From UBA8106 sp913052135 (GTDB lineage Bacteria; Acidobacteriota; Vicinamibacteria; Vicinamibacterales; UBA823): DNA of 64,000 nucleotides. The notes below the pieces were generated by a model. It worked only from the letters and a program-made list of their open reading frames with translations. It did not search any database and was not told the origin of the DNA. Below, in pieces: positions 9,016 to 17,909 of the stretch. The stretch's first letter is position 1. Every line of letters starts with the position of its first letter. A program made the translations under genes and the position numbers. The stretch is from the NCBI GenBank assembly GCA_913052135.1, contig CAJXDY010000001.1, forward strand, positions 42,081 to 106,080, in the 5' to 3' direction.

Positions 9016-10251
9016 ATGAATGAGATGCATGAATGGAGTGAGATCGTCGAAGCCGAAGGTCATTTAATTGATTCTGAGGTGTTAACGACCATCTTTGACA
9101 AGGTTATCGAGCAGGGCGCCAAGTTCGAAGTTGAACATTTTGATATTGGTAAGACAAACGAGGATTCGTCCAGACTCTGCTTGAAAGTCACGGCTTCCAG
9201 TGAAGCTGCATTGCAACGGTTGCTAGAAGATCTAGTGCCACTGGGCTGTCATCAAGGTCCAGAGCGTGATGCGAAATTAGAGTCGGTGCCATCGGAGGGT
9301 TGTGCCCCAGAGGGGTTCTATTCAACAACGAACCAGCGTACGCGAATAAGGCATGGCGGTTCTTGGATTGATGTTAAGCATCAGCGCATGGATGCTGTGA
9401 TTGTAGTGGAGGCTGGGGAGGCAACTTGTCGGATACTTCGAGATCTGAAGGTCGGAGAGTTAGTGGTTTGCGAAGCTGATGGGGTTCGGGTAAGCCCCGA
9501 GTTCCGTGAACGCGATCGATTAGGGTTCGCATTCATGACGAATGATATTTCGTCCGAACGGCGTGTTGAAGTTGGCGTGGTCCGTGTTGCTGGCATGATG
9601 GATGAAGTCCGAAAGGCAGGTGGTCGCATTGTTTTCGTAGCCGGTCCATTAATCGTGCACACAGGAGGCGCTCCTTATTTCGCTGAACTTATTAGGCTAG
9701 GTTATGTCGATGCGTTGTTGGCTGGCAATGCTCTAGCTGTACACGACATCGAGCTGGCCCTATTTGGAACTTCTTTGGGAGTTAACCTCGAGTCGGGGAT
9801 GGCTGTTGAGCACGGCCATCAAAATCACATGCGGGCGATCAATACCATCAATACAGCAGGAGGAATTAGTCAGGCTGTTCAGACCGATGTGTTACATGCT
9901 GGCGTGATGTACGAGTGCGTCCAAAAAGGTGTGGAGTACGTACTCGCTGGAAGCATTCGTGACGATGGTCCTCTACGAGACACCATTATGGATTTGGTTG
10001 AGGCGCAAGAGCAGTACGCAAAAATCTTGAAAGACGCGTCGCTAGTCGTGATGCTTTCGTCGATGCTTCACAGCATCGGTGTTGGTAATATGTTGCCATC
10101 GTGGGTAAGAGTTGTTTGTGTGGACATAAATCCTGCTGTTGTAACGAAGCTGGCTGACCGTGGATCGTCGCAAACAGCTGGCATTGTTACTGATGTTGGC
10201 CTATTTCTTGAGCGGTTGGTTCGGCAGATGCGACCTGGTTCTAAGAATTAG
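9016..10251 (+). CDS. TIGR00300 / LOR-SDH domain protein (alternative ornithine cyclodeaminase family)
   Basis: About 411 residues matching the TIGR00300 family: an N-terminal LOR/SDH domain (EAEGHLIDS...FEVEHFDIG) and a C-terminal NAD-binding domain with ESGMAVEHGHQNHMRAIN, which corresponds to a conserved ESG...GH-HH-RAIN block. Members in methanogens and the C-terminal half of cyanobacterial AgrE/ArgZ are ornithine cyclodeaminases. Here it lies between thrC and lysC, only 16 bases before lysC, so it is probably expressed under Thr attenuation. Its activity in this setting is unknown; the substrate could be ornithine or another amino acid. The ATG at 9016 follows GAGG at 9006-9009 and is preferred over the GTG at 9004. 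Confidence 0.8.
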   Translation: MNEMHEWSEIVEAEGHLIDSEVLTTIFDKVIEQGAKFEVEHFDIGKTNEDSSRLCLKVTASSEAALQRLLEDLVPLGCHQGPERDAKLESVPSEGCAPEGFYSTTNQRTRIRHGGSWIDVKHQRMDAVIVVEAGEATCRILRDLKVGELVVCEADGVRVSPEFRERDRLGFAFMTNDISSERRVEVGVVRVAGMMDEVRKAGGRIVFVAGPLIVHTGGAPYFAELIRLGYVDALLAGNALAVHDIELALFGTSLGVNLESGMAVEHGHQNHMRAINTINTAGGISQAVQTDVLHAGVMYECVQKGVEYVLAGSIRDDGPLRDTIMDLVEAQEQYAKILKDASLVVMLSSMLHSIGVGNMLPSWVRVVCVDINPAVVTKLADRGSSQTAGIVTDVGLFLERLVRQMRPGSKN

Positions 10252-10267
10252 ACAAGGGGTTCGTGCT

Positions 10268-11515
10268 TTGAATATTACGCCGGTGGCAGAAGTAGTGGTA
10301 AGGAAATACGGCGGTAGTTCGATCGCTACTCCTGAAAAGGTGATCGCGATCGCAGATCGAATCGCTGCTACTCGAAGTGCTCTGCCGAAGTTAGTCGTCG
10401 TGGTGTCAGCAATGGGAAGGACTACTGACGACTTAGTTGCCTTGGCGCATAAGGTGACACGACGGCCAAAAGGTCGAGAAATGGATTTATTGCTTGCTTC
10501 AGGAGAGCAGATATCAGTCTCACTGCTTGGGCTTGCGTTACAAGACCGGGACGTGCCAGCCGTCTCCCTTACCGCTACACAGTGTGGTATCCGTACTGAC
10601 GAAATGTTTAATGTCGCACGAATTCGATCGATCGATACACAACGAATACTGGATGAGCTTCGCGACGATCGGGTAGTAATTATTACCGGATTTCAAGGGG
10701 TGACCGATTCACATGAGATTACGACACTCGGTCGAGGGGGCAGCGACGTCACGGGTGCCGCTGTGGCTGCAGCACTCGATGCACAGGTATGTGAAATTTG
10801 TACGGATGTTGACGGAGTGCTTTCCGCCGATCCGTCGATCGCATCGAATACAAGATTATGGTCGAAGCTTAGTTATGAAGAGGCTATTGAAATGGCTTCG
10901 AGTGGAGCTAAGGTGCTCCATCCTCGCGCTGCGGAAATTTGCATGAATTATGGAATTCCAATTCACGTCCGATCGAGTTTTCATAATCGCGAAGGGACCT
11001 GGATTCGTTCAAGAGAGGATGTTATGGAAACGGCTGAAGTCGTTGGCGTCAGCAGTGACAAGAACGTAGCGAAATTGACATTACTAAATGTGGAGGATCG
11101 CCCTGGTGTTGCTGCGAAGGTCTTTGAAGAATTGGCTGCAGAAGGTATTAGTATTCGATTGATCATCCAAAGTGCGAGTTCTGAAGATCGGGCGCGAATT
11201 ACCTTTATTGTTGACGAAGAATATGTGGACGCGGCTACTGAGGTGTTTCGCCGCTGGAAAGAAGAAGAATTGGCATCGGACGTGCTGGTTGACAGAGATG
11301 TTGCCAAGATCTCGATAGTTGGTTCGCGAATTGCCTCCACGCCCAATTTAGCCGCAAGAATGTTTGTTGCCTTAGCTCGTGAGAATATCAACATCGATTG
11401 TATAAGTTCCTCTGAAATGAAGGTCGCATGCGTGATTGCATCTAAGCATCTCAATAAAGCTGTGCAAGTAGTCCACGATGAATTCTTTGCACTGGAGTTG
11501 AAGGCCGATGGGTAA
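10268..11515 (+). CDS. lysC: Aspartate kinase
   Basis: Phosphorylates aspartate, the first step to threonine, methionine and lysine. The kinase start VVRKYGGSSIATPEKV replaces the usual KFGGTS; the ATP-binding region LGRGGSDVTGAAVAAALDA is near residue 155, and two C-terminal ACT domains (from about residue 265) mark it as feedback regulated. The ORF is open upstream to 10160, but the start is taken as the TTG at 10268 because AAGGGG at 10254-10259 is placed 8 bases before it and it avoids overlapping the previous gene. It overlaps asd by 8 bases, implying translational coupling. Confidence 0.93.
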   Translation: MNITPVAEVVVRKYGGSSIATPEKVIAIADRIAATRSALPKLVVVVSAMGRTTDDLVALAHKVTRRPKGREMDLLLASGEQISVSLLGLALQDRDVPAVSLTATQCGIRTDEMFNVARIRSIDTQRILDELRDDRVVIITGFQGVTDSHEITTLGRGGSDVTGAAVAAALDAQVCEICTDVDGVLSADPSIASNTRLWSKLSYEEAIEMASSGAKVLHPRAAEICMNYGIPIHVRSSFHNREGTWIRSREDVMETAEVVGVSSDKNVAKLTLLNVEDRPGVAAKVFEELAAEGISIRLIIQSASSEDRARITFIVDEEYVDAATEVFRRWKEEELASDVLVDRDVAKISIVGSRIASTPNLAARMFVALARENINIDCISSSEMKVACVIASKHLNKAVQVVHDEFFALELKADG

Positions 11516-12563
11516 CCGAAAACGGATTCAGGTGGGAATCCTGGGATCTACTGGCATGGTAGGCCAGCAGCTTATACAAGAACTCACGGATCATCCGTGG
11601 TTCGAATTGACTTGGCTAGGTGCAAGTGAACGTTCAGCCGGACGGCAATATACGGATGTGACCGACTGGCGTCTACCAACTCCACTCTCTTCCAGTCTTG
11701 GGAATTTGATAGTTCAGAGTTCAGATCCGACTGGTGCGCCTCATCTTATGTTTTCCGGTGTGGACGCATCGGCTGCTGGTCAGATTGAATCCGCGTTTGC
11801 GAACGCCGGTCATATGATTGTAAGTAATGCCCGTAATCATCGTATGGATGAGTGCGTACCACTGTTGATACCAGAAGTAAACCCAGACCACTTAAGGCTT
11901 TTAGGCCAGCAGAAAAAAAGAAAAGGATGGGCGGGTGGTGTTGTTACTAACCCAAACTGCTCGACTATTGTATTGGCAATGGCCTTGGCGCCATTGAAAG
12001 TATTCGGTATTCGTTCAGTGATTGCCACTACTCTTCAGGCCATATCTGGTGCAGGATATCCTGGATTGGCTTCGTACGACATTATTGGCAATGTAATACC
12101 GGTCGTGTTTGGTGAAGAAGAAAAATTGGAACATGAAACACAGAAAATTCTTGGTACATTTATTGAAGACCATATTGAATTACATCCAATGACTGTCAGT
12201 GCCCACACGACTCGCGTGCCGGTGATCGATGGTCATACTGTAACGGTGTCAGTTAAATTTGAGAAAGCGCCGACATTGGATGAGCTGCGCGCGGCATTCG
12301 AGGAATTTACAGGTGCTCCGCAAGAGCAAGAATTGCCAAGCGCGCCAAAAAGTCCAATCGTGTACTTAAACGCCGAAGACCGACCCCAGCCTCGACTTGA
12401 TGCTCAACGCGGACACGGGATGACGGTATCAATAGGTCGCCTAAGAGAATGTAAGGTGCTCGATATTAGATTCGTAGCGCTTGGCCACAACACTGTGCGT
12501 GGTGCTGCGGGCGCCGCGGTGCTCAATGCCGAATTAATGTACTCGCAAGGCTTGCTAAACTAA
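11508..12563 (+). CDS. asd: Aspartate-semialdehyde dehydrogenase (archaeal/eukaryotic-type)
   Basis: Reduces aspartyl phosphate to aspartate-4-semialdehyde. The NADP motif GILGSTGMVGQQL is at the N-terminus, and the nucleophile Cys lies in VTNPNCSTIVLAMAL. Features such as GEEEKLEHETQKILG and VSAHTTRVPVIDGHTVTVSV resemble the archaeal/eukaryotic branch (TIGR00978) rather than the E. coli type. It is the last gene of the operon. With hom, thrC and lysC it gives a complete aspartate-to-threonine route except for homoserine kinase, which is not seen in the window. Confidence 0.94.
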   Translation: MGNRKRIQVGILGSTGMVGQQLIQELTDHPWFELTWLGASERSAGRQYTDVTDWRLPTPLSSSLGNLIVQSSDPTGAPHLMFSGVDASAAGQIESAFANAGHMIVSNARNHRMDECVPLLIPEVNPDHLRLLGQQKKRKGWAGGVVTNPNCSTIVLAMALAPLKVFGIRSVIATTLQAISGAGYPGLASYDIIGNVIPVVFGEEEKLEHETQKILGTFIEDHIELHPMTVSAHTTRVPVIDGHTVTVSVKFEKAPTLDELRAAFEEFTGAPQEQELPSAPKSPIVYLNAEDRPQPRLDAQRGHGMTVSIGRLRECKVLDIRFVALGHNTVRGAAGAAVLNAELMYSQGLLN

Positions 12564-12609
12564 ATCCATTCACAGTTGGCTGCTAGTTGCGTTGCTAGAA
12601 AAAATCATT

Positions 12610-13494
12610 TTAGGATTCTTTCGCCATCAAATAAATCGCAACAGCTGTCATGCACATGGCGATTATCTGGTAGTCATAAGGTACGCGTTGGTAAATCCAC
12701 AGTGAAAGAATGATCGTGATGACCGGTGCCAATGCGGTCATTGGGACGACGATTATGGCCTTTCCGTATCGAAGTGCGTAGACGTAACAAAGGGCGCCGA
12801 CAGAATTTAACACGTGAATCATGGCTGCCAGATAAGGTCCGTTTACTCCCCAGTTAATCGTCTGGCTGAAATCGGTCATGCCTAAGGCCACCGGAATCAA
12901 CAGAACACCGCTGAGCATCATATAGAAGAAAATGCTTTCCGCCGCGATTGTGTCGGTTGCGAATTTCATAATGTAGGCCTGCACCCCCCACATGATGAGT
13001 ACGCTAATCGCGAGGAGAAACCATCGATACCCTTGCACGAGCGTGTCGTCGGGTTCTACATATGAAAGAAGTACGATAGCAGGCAGGGCGAAGGTGATGC
13101 CTATCCAGTTCTTTAGACTTGCGCGTTCGCGAAGAAGCCAGACAGAGAAGACGATGGTGATCACTGGATATAACGAAACGATCGGAAAGACGATAAAGGC
13201 CGGTCCTGATCGGAGTGCCTCAAAAAGCATCAATTGACCACCGGCACCCGTGAATCCAATAAGACTTCCAAGTAACACTGCCCGTGGGCTGGTTGCAAGG
13301 GGGAGAGGGTCTAGCCGTCGCGCAGCTATTGCGCAGGGAATCATGGTTAGAGCCCAAACTGAATAGCCAAGAGTTGCTGGAAAGCCTTGTTGCTCAGGAA
13401 TTTCAATTAAGGCCCCCCAAATACCCCAAGTACCAGTTGTGAGGATTGCGTATGTTAACCAGTGACGGGACCAAGAAGATGAAGTATGGCGCAT
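12610..13494 (-). CDS. EamA/DMT-family transporter
   Basis: A 294-residue inner-membrane protein with about ten hydrophobic segments arranged as two EamA repeats of five, characteristic of the drug/metabolite transporter superfamily. The repeat boundary is near residue 145. Substrate unknown. It converges with asd and diverges from the AgaS-like gene at 13592, so it may be regulated with that cluster, possibly exporting or importing a related metabolite; this is inference. Confidence 0.88.
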   Translation of the reverse strand: MRHTSSSWSRHWLTYAILTTGTWGIWGALIEIPEQQGFPATLGYSVWALTMIPCAIAARRLDPLPLATSPRAVLLGSLIGFTGAGGQLMLFEALRSGPAFIVFPIVSLYPVITIVFSVWLLRERASLKNWIGITFALPAIVLLSYVEPDDTLVQGYRWFLLAISVLIMWGVQAYIMKFATDTIAAESIFFYMMLSGVLLIPVALGMTDFSQTINWGVNGPYLAAMIHVLNSVGALCYVYALRYGKAIIVVPMTALAPVITIILSLWIYQRVPYDYQIIAMCMTAVAIYLMAKES

Positions 13495-13537
13495 TGAATA
13501 TTGGGAAAGCCTTGAATAGTCTGCGTGCTCATGCGTT

Positions 13538-13543
13538 TATAAT
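13538..13543 (+). promoter_or_regulatory. Perfect TATAAT -10 box upstream of the AgaS-like gene
   Basis: TATAAT in the 97-base divergent gap. The best -35 match, TTGAAT at 13512-13517, is 20 bases away, longer than usual, so the promoter is plausible rather than certain. Confidence 0.4.
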
Positions 13544-13591
13544 CAATCGTGAAACACTAAGTAAATCGACAGCTATGAGTTTATAACGAGA

Positions 13592-14788
13592 ATGAGCGAT
13601 CTACTGAGGGAACTATCGACACAAGGTTCATCATTTGCAGCTCTCGTGAAAGCATCCGAGAGTGAACAGCGTAAACTCGGATATTTTCATACGCTGCACG
13701 AGATTTTCGAACAACCAGAGTGCTGGGTCCAAACAGCGCATGCGCTGGCGGCTCATGCGACTCAACTGTCAGATTGGCTGGATGCGGGTGACAAGAGTAG
13801 CGGTTTACTGTTAACCGGTTCTGGTAGTTCGTATTACATCGGGGCGAGTCTTGCGCCGACCTTGCAAGCCAGTCTGGATATTCCTGTGAGGGCCGTCCCG
13901 AGTGGTTGGCTCTTACTCAACCTTGATGAACATATCACACGGCATGCTGTTCCTGGCGTCGTATCGTTCGGTCGATCGGGTAATAGCCCAGAAAGTACAG
14001 TAGCCGTTAATCTCGTGCTGCAAGAACGACCGGAGTGTCGACATTTAATAGTGACATGTAATTCTGAAGGAAAGTTGGCTACTCAATATCCTGACCAGAC
14101 ACAAATCGTGCTCGATGAAAGAGTCCACGACAAAAGCTTGGTGATGACGAATAGCTTTACGAATATGTGGCTAGCGGGCCGTTTTCTTGGGTACCTTCGA
14201 AACACAGATCTCTATGACAGCCTAATGAATGACATCGCCACCACTGGACGTCGACTGCTAACCAATGGTTCCGAGCGACTTTTCACAATCGCAACGGGCT
14301 CGTACAAATCGGTGTTGTTTTTAGGAAGCGGCGCTCGATTTGGAGCGGCGCAAGAGGCTAGCCTGAAGATGCTTGAAATGTCATCTGGTCGCATTGCGAC
14401 TAGAGCCGATACCTACCTAGGTGTTCGACACGGACCGTTGTCCTTTGTGCAACCAGACACGTTAATCGTGTGTTTCATTTCTTCGGATGAAAGGTTGCGC
14501 GCTTACGAACTCGACCTCGTCGGAGAATTAATTGCAAAGGGTCTGGGAAGTTCTCTGGTGTTGGTTGGAGTGAAAATACCAAGGGAAATGTTAAGAGATG
14601 ACGCAATCTCCTTTAGTTACGAACTTGTCGAGACGTTGACCGATAATGAGCTAAGTATTCTCGATGTTGTTGTCGGTCAACTACTTGGCTTCTTTCGATG
14701 TCTGCATGAAGGGCTCAAACCTGACAAGCCCTCGCCTGATAATGTGATTACTCGGGTTGTGCGACCTTTTGTAATCCATGCAAAGTAA
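13592..14788 (+). CDS. SIS-domain sugar isomerase/deaminase, AgaS-like
   Basis: About 398 residues with two SIS (sugar isomerase) domains. LTGSGSSYYIGASLAP and SFGRSGNSPESTVA match the AgaS signature (GAGTS..., SARSGNSPES) of galactosamine/N-acetylgalactosamine catabolism, in which the 6-phosphate is deaminated and isomerised to tagatose-6-phosphate. The following PfkB/LacC-type kinases fit such a pathway. It could instead be a GlmS-like isomerase, but there is no glutaminase domain. The ATG at 13592 has only a weak GAGA upstream. The next gene starts 8 bases after its stop. Confidence 0.8.
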   Translation: MSDLLRELSTQGSSFAALVKASESEQRKLGYFHTLHEIFEQPECWVQTAHALAAHATQLSDWLDAGDKSSGLLLTGSGSSYYIGASLAPTLQASLDIPVRAVPSGWLLLNLDEHITRHAVPGVVSFGRSGNSPESTVAVNLVLQERPECRHLIVTCNSEGKLATQYPDQTQIVLDERVHDKSLVMTNSFTNMWLAGRFLGYLRNTDLYDSLMNDIATTGRRLLTNGSERLFTIATGSYKSVLFLGSGARFGAAQEASLKMLEMSSGRIATRADTYLGVRHGPLSFVQPDTLIVCFISSDERLRAYELDLVGELIAKGLGSSLVLVGVKIPREMLRDDAISFSYELVETLTDNELSILDVVVGQLLGFFRCLHEGLKPDKPSPDNVITRVVRPFVIHAK

Positions 14789-14795
14789 GGCAGCT

Positions 14796-15719
14796 ATGAC
14801 TCGAGTACTTGTTATTGGTGAGATCAATGTTGATTTAATTTTGGGAGGTTGTGAGAAGTTTCCATCGTATGGAACCGAGGTGTTAGCAAGGGATGGTTTC
14901 CTGACGTTGGGAAGCGCCTCTGCTATTACTGCGGTAGGGCTTGCGCGCCTCGGCACTCCAGTCTCTTTTCTAGGCAAGGTTGGTGCTGATCCGAACGGCG
15001 CTGTTTGCCTTAATGCGATGGAGTCCGCCGGTGTTGATGTCACCCGTGTTGAGCGCAGCAAAAACGTGCAGACTGGTATCACCGTATCGATTGTAGGCTC
15101 TGATGATCGAGCTCTTGTTACGTTTCCAGGTTCGATTACGGCATTAAAAGGTGCTGATGTTCCCGATTCATTGCTAGAGCAATTTGGGCATCTACACGTA
15201 TCATCGTACTTCCTACAATCCAATTTAACTCCTGCGCTCCCTAACATTTTTCAACGAGCTCAAACCTTGGGTCTCACTGTGTCGGTCGATCCAGGATTCG
15301 ATCCTGCTGAGGAGTGGGATGCTGGATTGCTTGAAGCGTTAGTTTATGTCGATCTGTTTTTCCCAAATGAAATGGAACTGTCTGGGCTAACCAGCATGCT
15401 TACTCCGGGGGAGGCCGTCAGGACTCTTGATAATGGTCGGACGATTATCGTCGCTAAGCTCGGGCGTTCTGGTTGTCTGGTGCGAAATGACGGCGTCTCA
15501 ATTGCTGCACCAGCGATTGAAGTGTCACCTGTAGATTCGACTGGCGCAGGGGATTCTTTTAATGCGGGATTTCTGAACGCATGGTTGGAGGGTGAGCCCA
15601 TTAGGGAGTGTATGCGGTCCGGTAATATATGTGGTGGATTGGCGACACGGCGTGCTGGAGGCACTCCTGGGCAACCAGACCGAAGTGAATTGAACGCGGC
15701 GTTGAAAGCAAAAAAATAG
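14796..15719 (+). CDS. PfkB-family sugar kinase (ribokinase-like)
   Basis: About 307 residues. The N-terminal VIGEINVDLIL and the C-terminal DSTGAGDSFNAGFL (catalytic Asp in GAGD) mark a PfkB kinase; the overall pattern is ribokinase/KDG-kinase-like. The AAGG at 14787-14790 is 5 bases before the ATG at 14796, which I prefer to the ATG at 14778 that would overlap the previous gene. Substrate not recognisable; an amino-sugar or its product is suggested by neighbours. Confidence 0.85.
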   Translation: MTRVLVIGEINVDLILGGCEKFPSYGTEVLARDGFLTLGSASAITAVGLARLGTPVSFLGKVGADPNGAVCLNAMESAGVDVTRVERSKNVQTGITVSIVGSDDRALVTFPGSITALKGADVPDSLLEQFGHLHVSSYFLQSNLTPALPNIFQRAQTLGLTVSVDPGFDPAEEWDAGLLEALVYVDLFFPNEMELSGLTSMLTPGEAVRTLDNGRTIIVAKLGRSGCLVRNDGVSIAAPAIEVSPVDSTGAGDSFNAGFLNAWLEGEPIRECMRSGNICGGLATRRAGGTPGQPDRSELNAALKAKK

Positions 15720-15754
15720 CGGTTGGAAGTGGTAAATATCAAGATTGTTTCAAA

Positions 15755-16684
15755 ATGATTAGAATTGCCGGATTTAACACCTCACTCGATCGGTTTGTTG
15801 AGCTGGATCGGCTACAGGTCGGCGAAGTGCAGCGGATTAAGCGGGTCGAAGTGAATCCTGGAGGTAAAGGCCTGCATGTAGCAGTCTTATGCGGTGCTTT
15901 TAGCGAGCCGGTCAAGCTTGTTGGCATTACAGACGCACGCCATCGTGAACTGATTGGTAAATTTCTTCGATCACGAGACGTGACGTTTGAAGCAGTGGAG
16001 ATATCCGGTGATGTCAGGACCTGCTTGGCCATTCGTGAGACAAATGGCGTTATCACAGAACTACTAGAACCTGGACCGGAGTTGAAACCCTCAGAATGCG
16101 ATCAATTAGTATTAGCAATGACTTCCGAGATTGATTCTGACGACATTGCAGTACTGTCTGGTAGTCTTCCTCGAGGATTTGAGGCGGCCGCCTATGTTGA
16201 GGTTCTTTCTGGGTTAAAAAATCTGGGCATCCGGACCTGTGTTGATGCGAGCGGGGATTTACTGAAAGACCTGTTACAGTGTCGTCCCTATCTGGTGAAG
16301 TTAAATCGTGATGAGGCGAGTGAAACACTAGGTCGTAGAATTCGCACGGTTACCGACGCTGTGGCAGCGGCACGATCTGTGAAGCATCCGGACATTGCAT
16401 GTGTAGTGATATCGCTGGGAAGTGAAGGCTTGGTCGCTTTACACGAGGACCAAATCTGCCATTTTAGTACGCCAAATGAAGAAAGTCGTAACGCCGTAGG
16501 TGCAGGAGACTGCTTGCTGGGCGGAATTGCTGTAGCCTTGGCACGTGGTGCCACGATGGAAAATGCGTTAAAGCTGGGAACTGCTTGTGGTGCGACAAAA
16601 ATTCGATCGTCTGAGACTGGGTTCTTACGGGCCAAAGAAGTTGAATCTGTCCTACCGACAGTCAGAATGCAGACGCTTGTTTAG
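15755..16684 (+). CDS. 1-phosphofructokinase/tagatose-6-phosphate kinase family protein (LacC-like)
   Basis: A 309-residue PfkB kinase of the hexose-phosphate subfamily. The N-terminus FNTSLDRFVELDRL and the VNPGGKGLHVAV motif are characteristic of FruK/LacC, and NAVGAGDCLLGG holds the catalytic Asp. With the AgaS-like protein upstream, tagatose-6-phosphate to tagatose-1,6-bisphosphate is the simplest reaction; fructose-1-phosphate is an alternative. No aldolase is present in the window. Confidence 0.85.
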   Translation: MIRIAGFNTSLDRFVELDRLQVGEVQRIKRVEVNPGGKGLHVAVLCGAFSEPVKLVGITDARHRELIGKFLRSRDVTFEAVEISGDVRTCLAIRETNGVITELLEPGPELKPSECDQLVLAMTSEIDSDDIAVLSGSLPRGFEAAAYVEVLSGLKNLGIRTCVDASGDLLKDLLQCRPYLVKLNRDEASETLGRRIRTVTDAVAAARSVKHPDIACVVISLGSEGLVALHEDQICHFSTPNEESRNAVGAGDCLLGGIAVALARGATMENALKLGTACGATKIRSSETGFLRAKEVESVLPTVRMQTLV

Positions 16685-16726
16685 ATTCTTATCATAGTTG
16701 TTGAATGGATATGTTGGAGGTTTGAA

Positions 16727-17851
16727 ATGACGAAGGCTCTAGATCGACGGCAATTTGTTTTTGGGAGTGTGGCGGCGGGGATGGCGATGTCGTCGGAGGC
16801 GGCGTTTGGTAGAGCCCCTGCGATTAAGCAACCCGGTCGCGTCAGACCTGTCGTGATTTCTGATAAAAGTGGTTACGTTAATCGTAATGGTGGATCACAG
16901 AATTGCCTTGAAAAAGCTTTTGAATTGATCACACGTGGTGAAGATGTGCTCGACGCGATTTTGGCGGGTATCAATATTGTCGAATTGGATCCGCTTGAAT
17001 CTGGGGTGGGCTATGGTGGGACACCGAATGCGGATGGGATTGTTCAACTTGACTCCTGTTGCATGCATGGCCCAAAAAAACGAGCCGGCGGAGTGGCAGC
17101 GCTCGAGGGTGTCCGAACGCCTTCTTTGGTAGCAAAGGCTGTGATGGATCACACCGACCACCACCTTCTCGCCGGTCAAGGTGCCCAGGATTTTGCTAGA
17201 AATCTTGGCTTTACGATTGAAGATGATCTGAATACCAAGCGAACGCGCGAGAGATGGTTAGAATGGAAGCGCCGCATTGATCCGGGGCATTACCTGGACC
17301 CAGCAAGACGCCTAGAGTTTGAACGAGAGATTGCACGACAAATGCTGGATGAAGGACTGGTTGAAGAGAATCATTTTTGGGGCACAGTCACTTGTAATGC
17401 GATTAGTCCAGACGGTGAAATTTGCGGTGTCACTTCAACTAGTGGTTTGGCCTGGAAGATTCCAGGTCGAACAGGAGACTCTCCAATTCTGGGGGCCGGG
17501 CTCTACGTCGATGGGGACGTAGGGGCTGCGGGTTCAACCGGACGAGGCGAGGCGAACCTATACAATCTGACATCGTTTTTGATCGTTGAAAACATGCGTC
17601 AGGGCATGCACCCAAAGGATGCTGGGCTTGCTGGTCTATCACGCATTAAGTCGAATACGGTCGAGCAACGATTGCTACGGGACGACGGTAATCCCGCATT
17701 TAACATAAGATTTTTTGCACTAAATGCGAAAGGCGAGTATGCGGGTGTGTCCATGTACCCGGCGGGAGAACTCACTTACGGTGTGTGTACGGAAAATGGA
17801 GCTGAGGAAGCACCACTTGAGGCATTGTTGTCGGGATCGCCAAACGACTGA
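16727..17851 (+). CDS. N4-(beta-N-acetylglucosaminyl)-L-asparaginase (glycosylasparaginase), Tat-exported
   Basis: Ntn-hydrolase that cleaves the GlcNAc-Asn linkage of N-glycans, giving aspartate and an amino sugar. The N-terminus is a Tat signal (DRRQFVFGSVAAGMAM). The precursor is cut before the nucleophilic Thr in HFWGTVTCN; the downstream GRTGDSPILGAGLYVD and GAAGSTGRGEA blocks match the substrate pocket of the family. The residue before the Thr is Gly rather than the Asp seen in human and flavobacterial enzymes. A good ribosome binding site (GGAGG) precedes the ATG. It makes the cluster look like glycopeptide scavenging. Confidence 0.88.
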   Translation: MTKALDRRQFVFGSVAAGMAMSSEAAFGRAPAIKQPGRVRPVVISDKSGYVNRNGGSQNCLEKAFELITRGEDVLDAILAGINIVELDPLESGVGYGGTPNADGIVQLDSCCMHGPKKRAGGVAALEGVRTPSLVAKAVMDHTDHHLLAGQGAQDFARNLGFTIEDDLNTKRTRERWLEWKRRIDPGHYLDPARRLEFEREIARQMLDEGLVEENHFWGTVTCNAISPDGEICGVTSTSGLAWKIPGRTGDSPILGAGLYVDGDVGAAGSTGRGEANLYNLTSFLIVENMRQGMHPKDAGLAGLSRIKSNTVEQRLLRDDGNPAFNIRFFALNAKGEYAGVSMYPAGELTYGVCTENGAEEAPLEALLSGSPND

Positions 17852-17909
17852 TGTTTTGAAAATTTGAAGCCACTAGAAGTTGAATTCGATCTGGATGTAG
17901 AGGTGAAAC

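Noticed and set aside
10981..11454. A 157-residue minus-strand ORF
   Set aside because: It is the antisense of the aspartate kinase ACT region; its composition is Ser/Thr-rich and resembles no family.
14681..15247. A 188-residue minus-strand ORF
   Set aside because: Shadow of the AgaS-like and PfkB genes, with biased composition.
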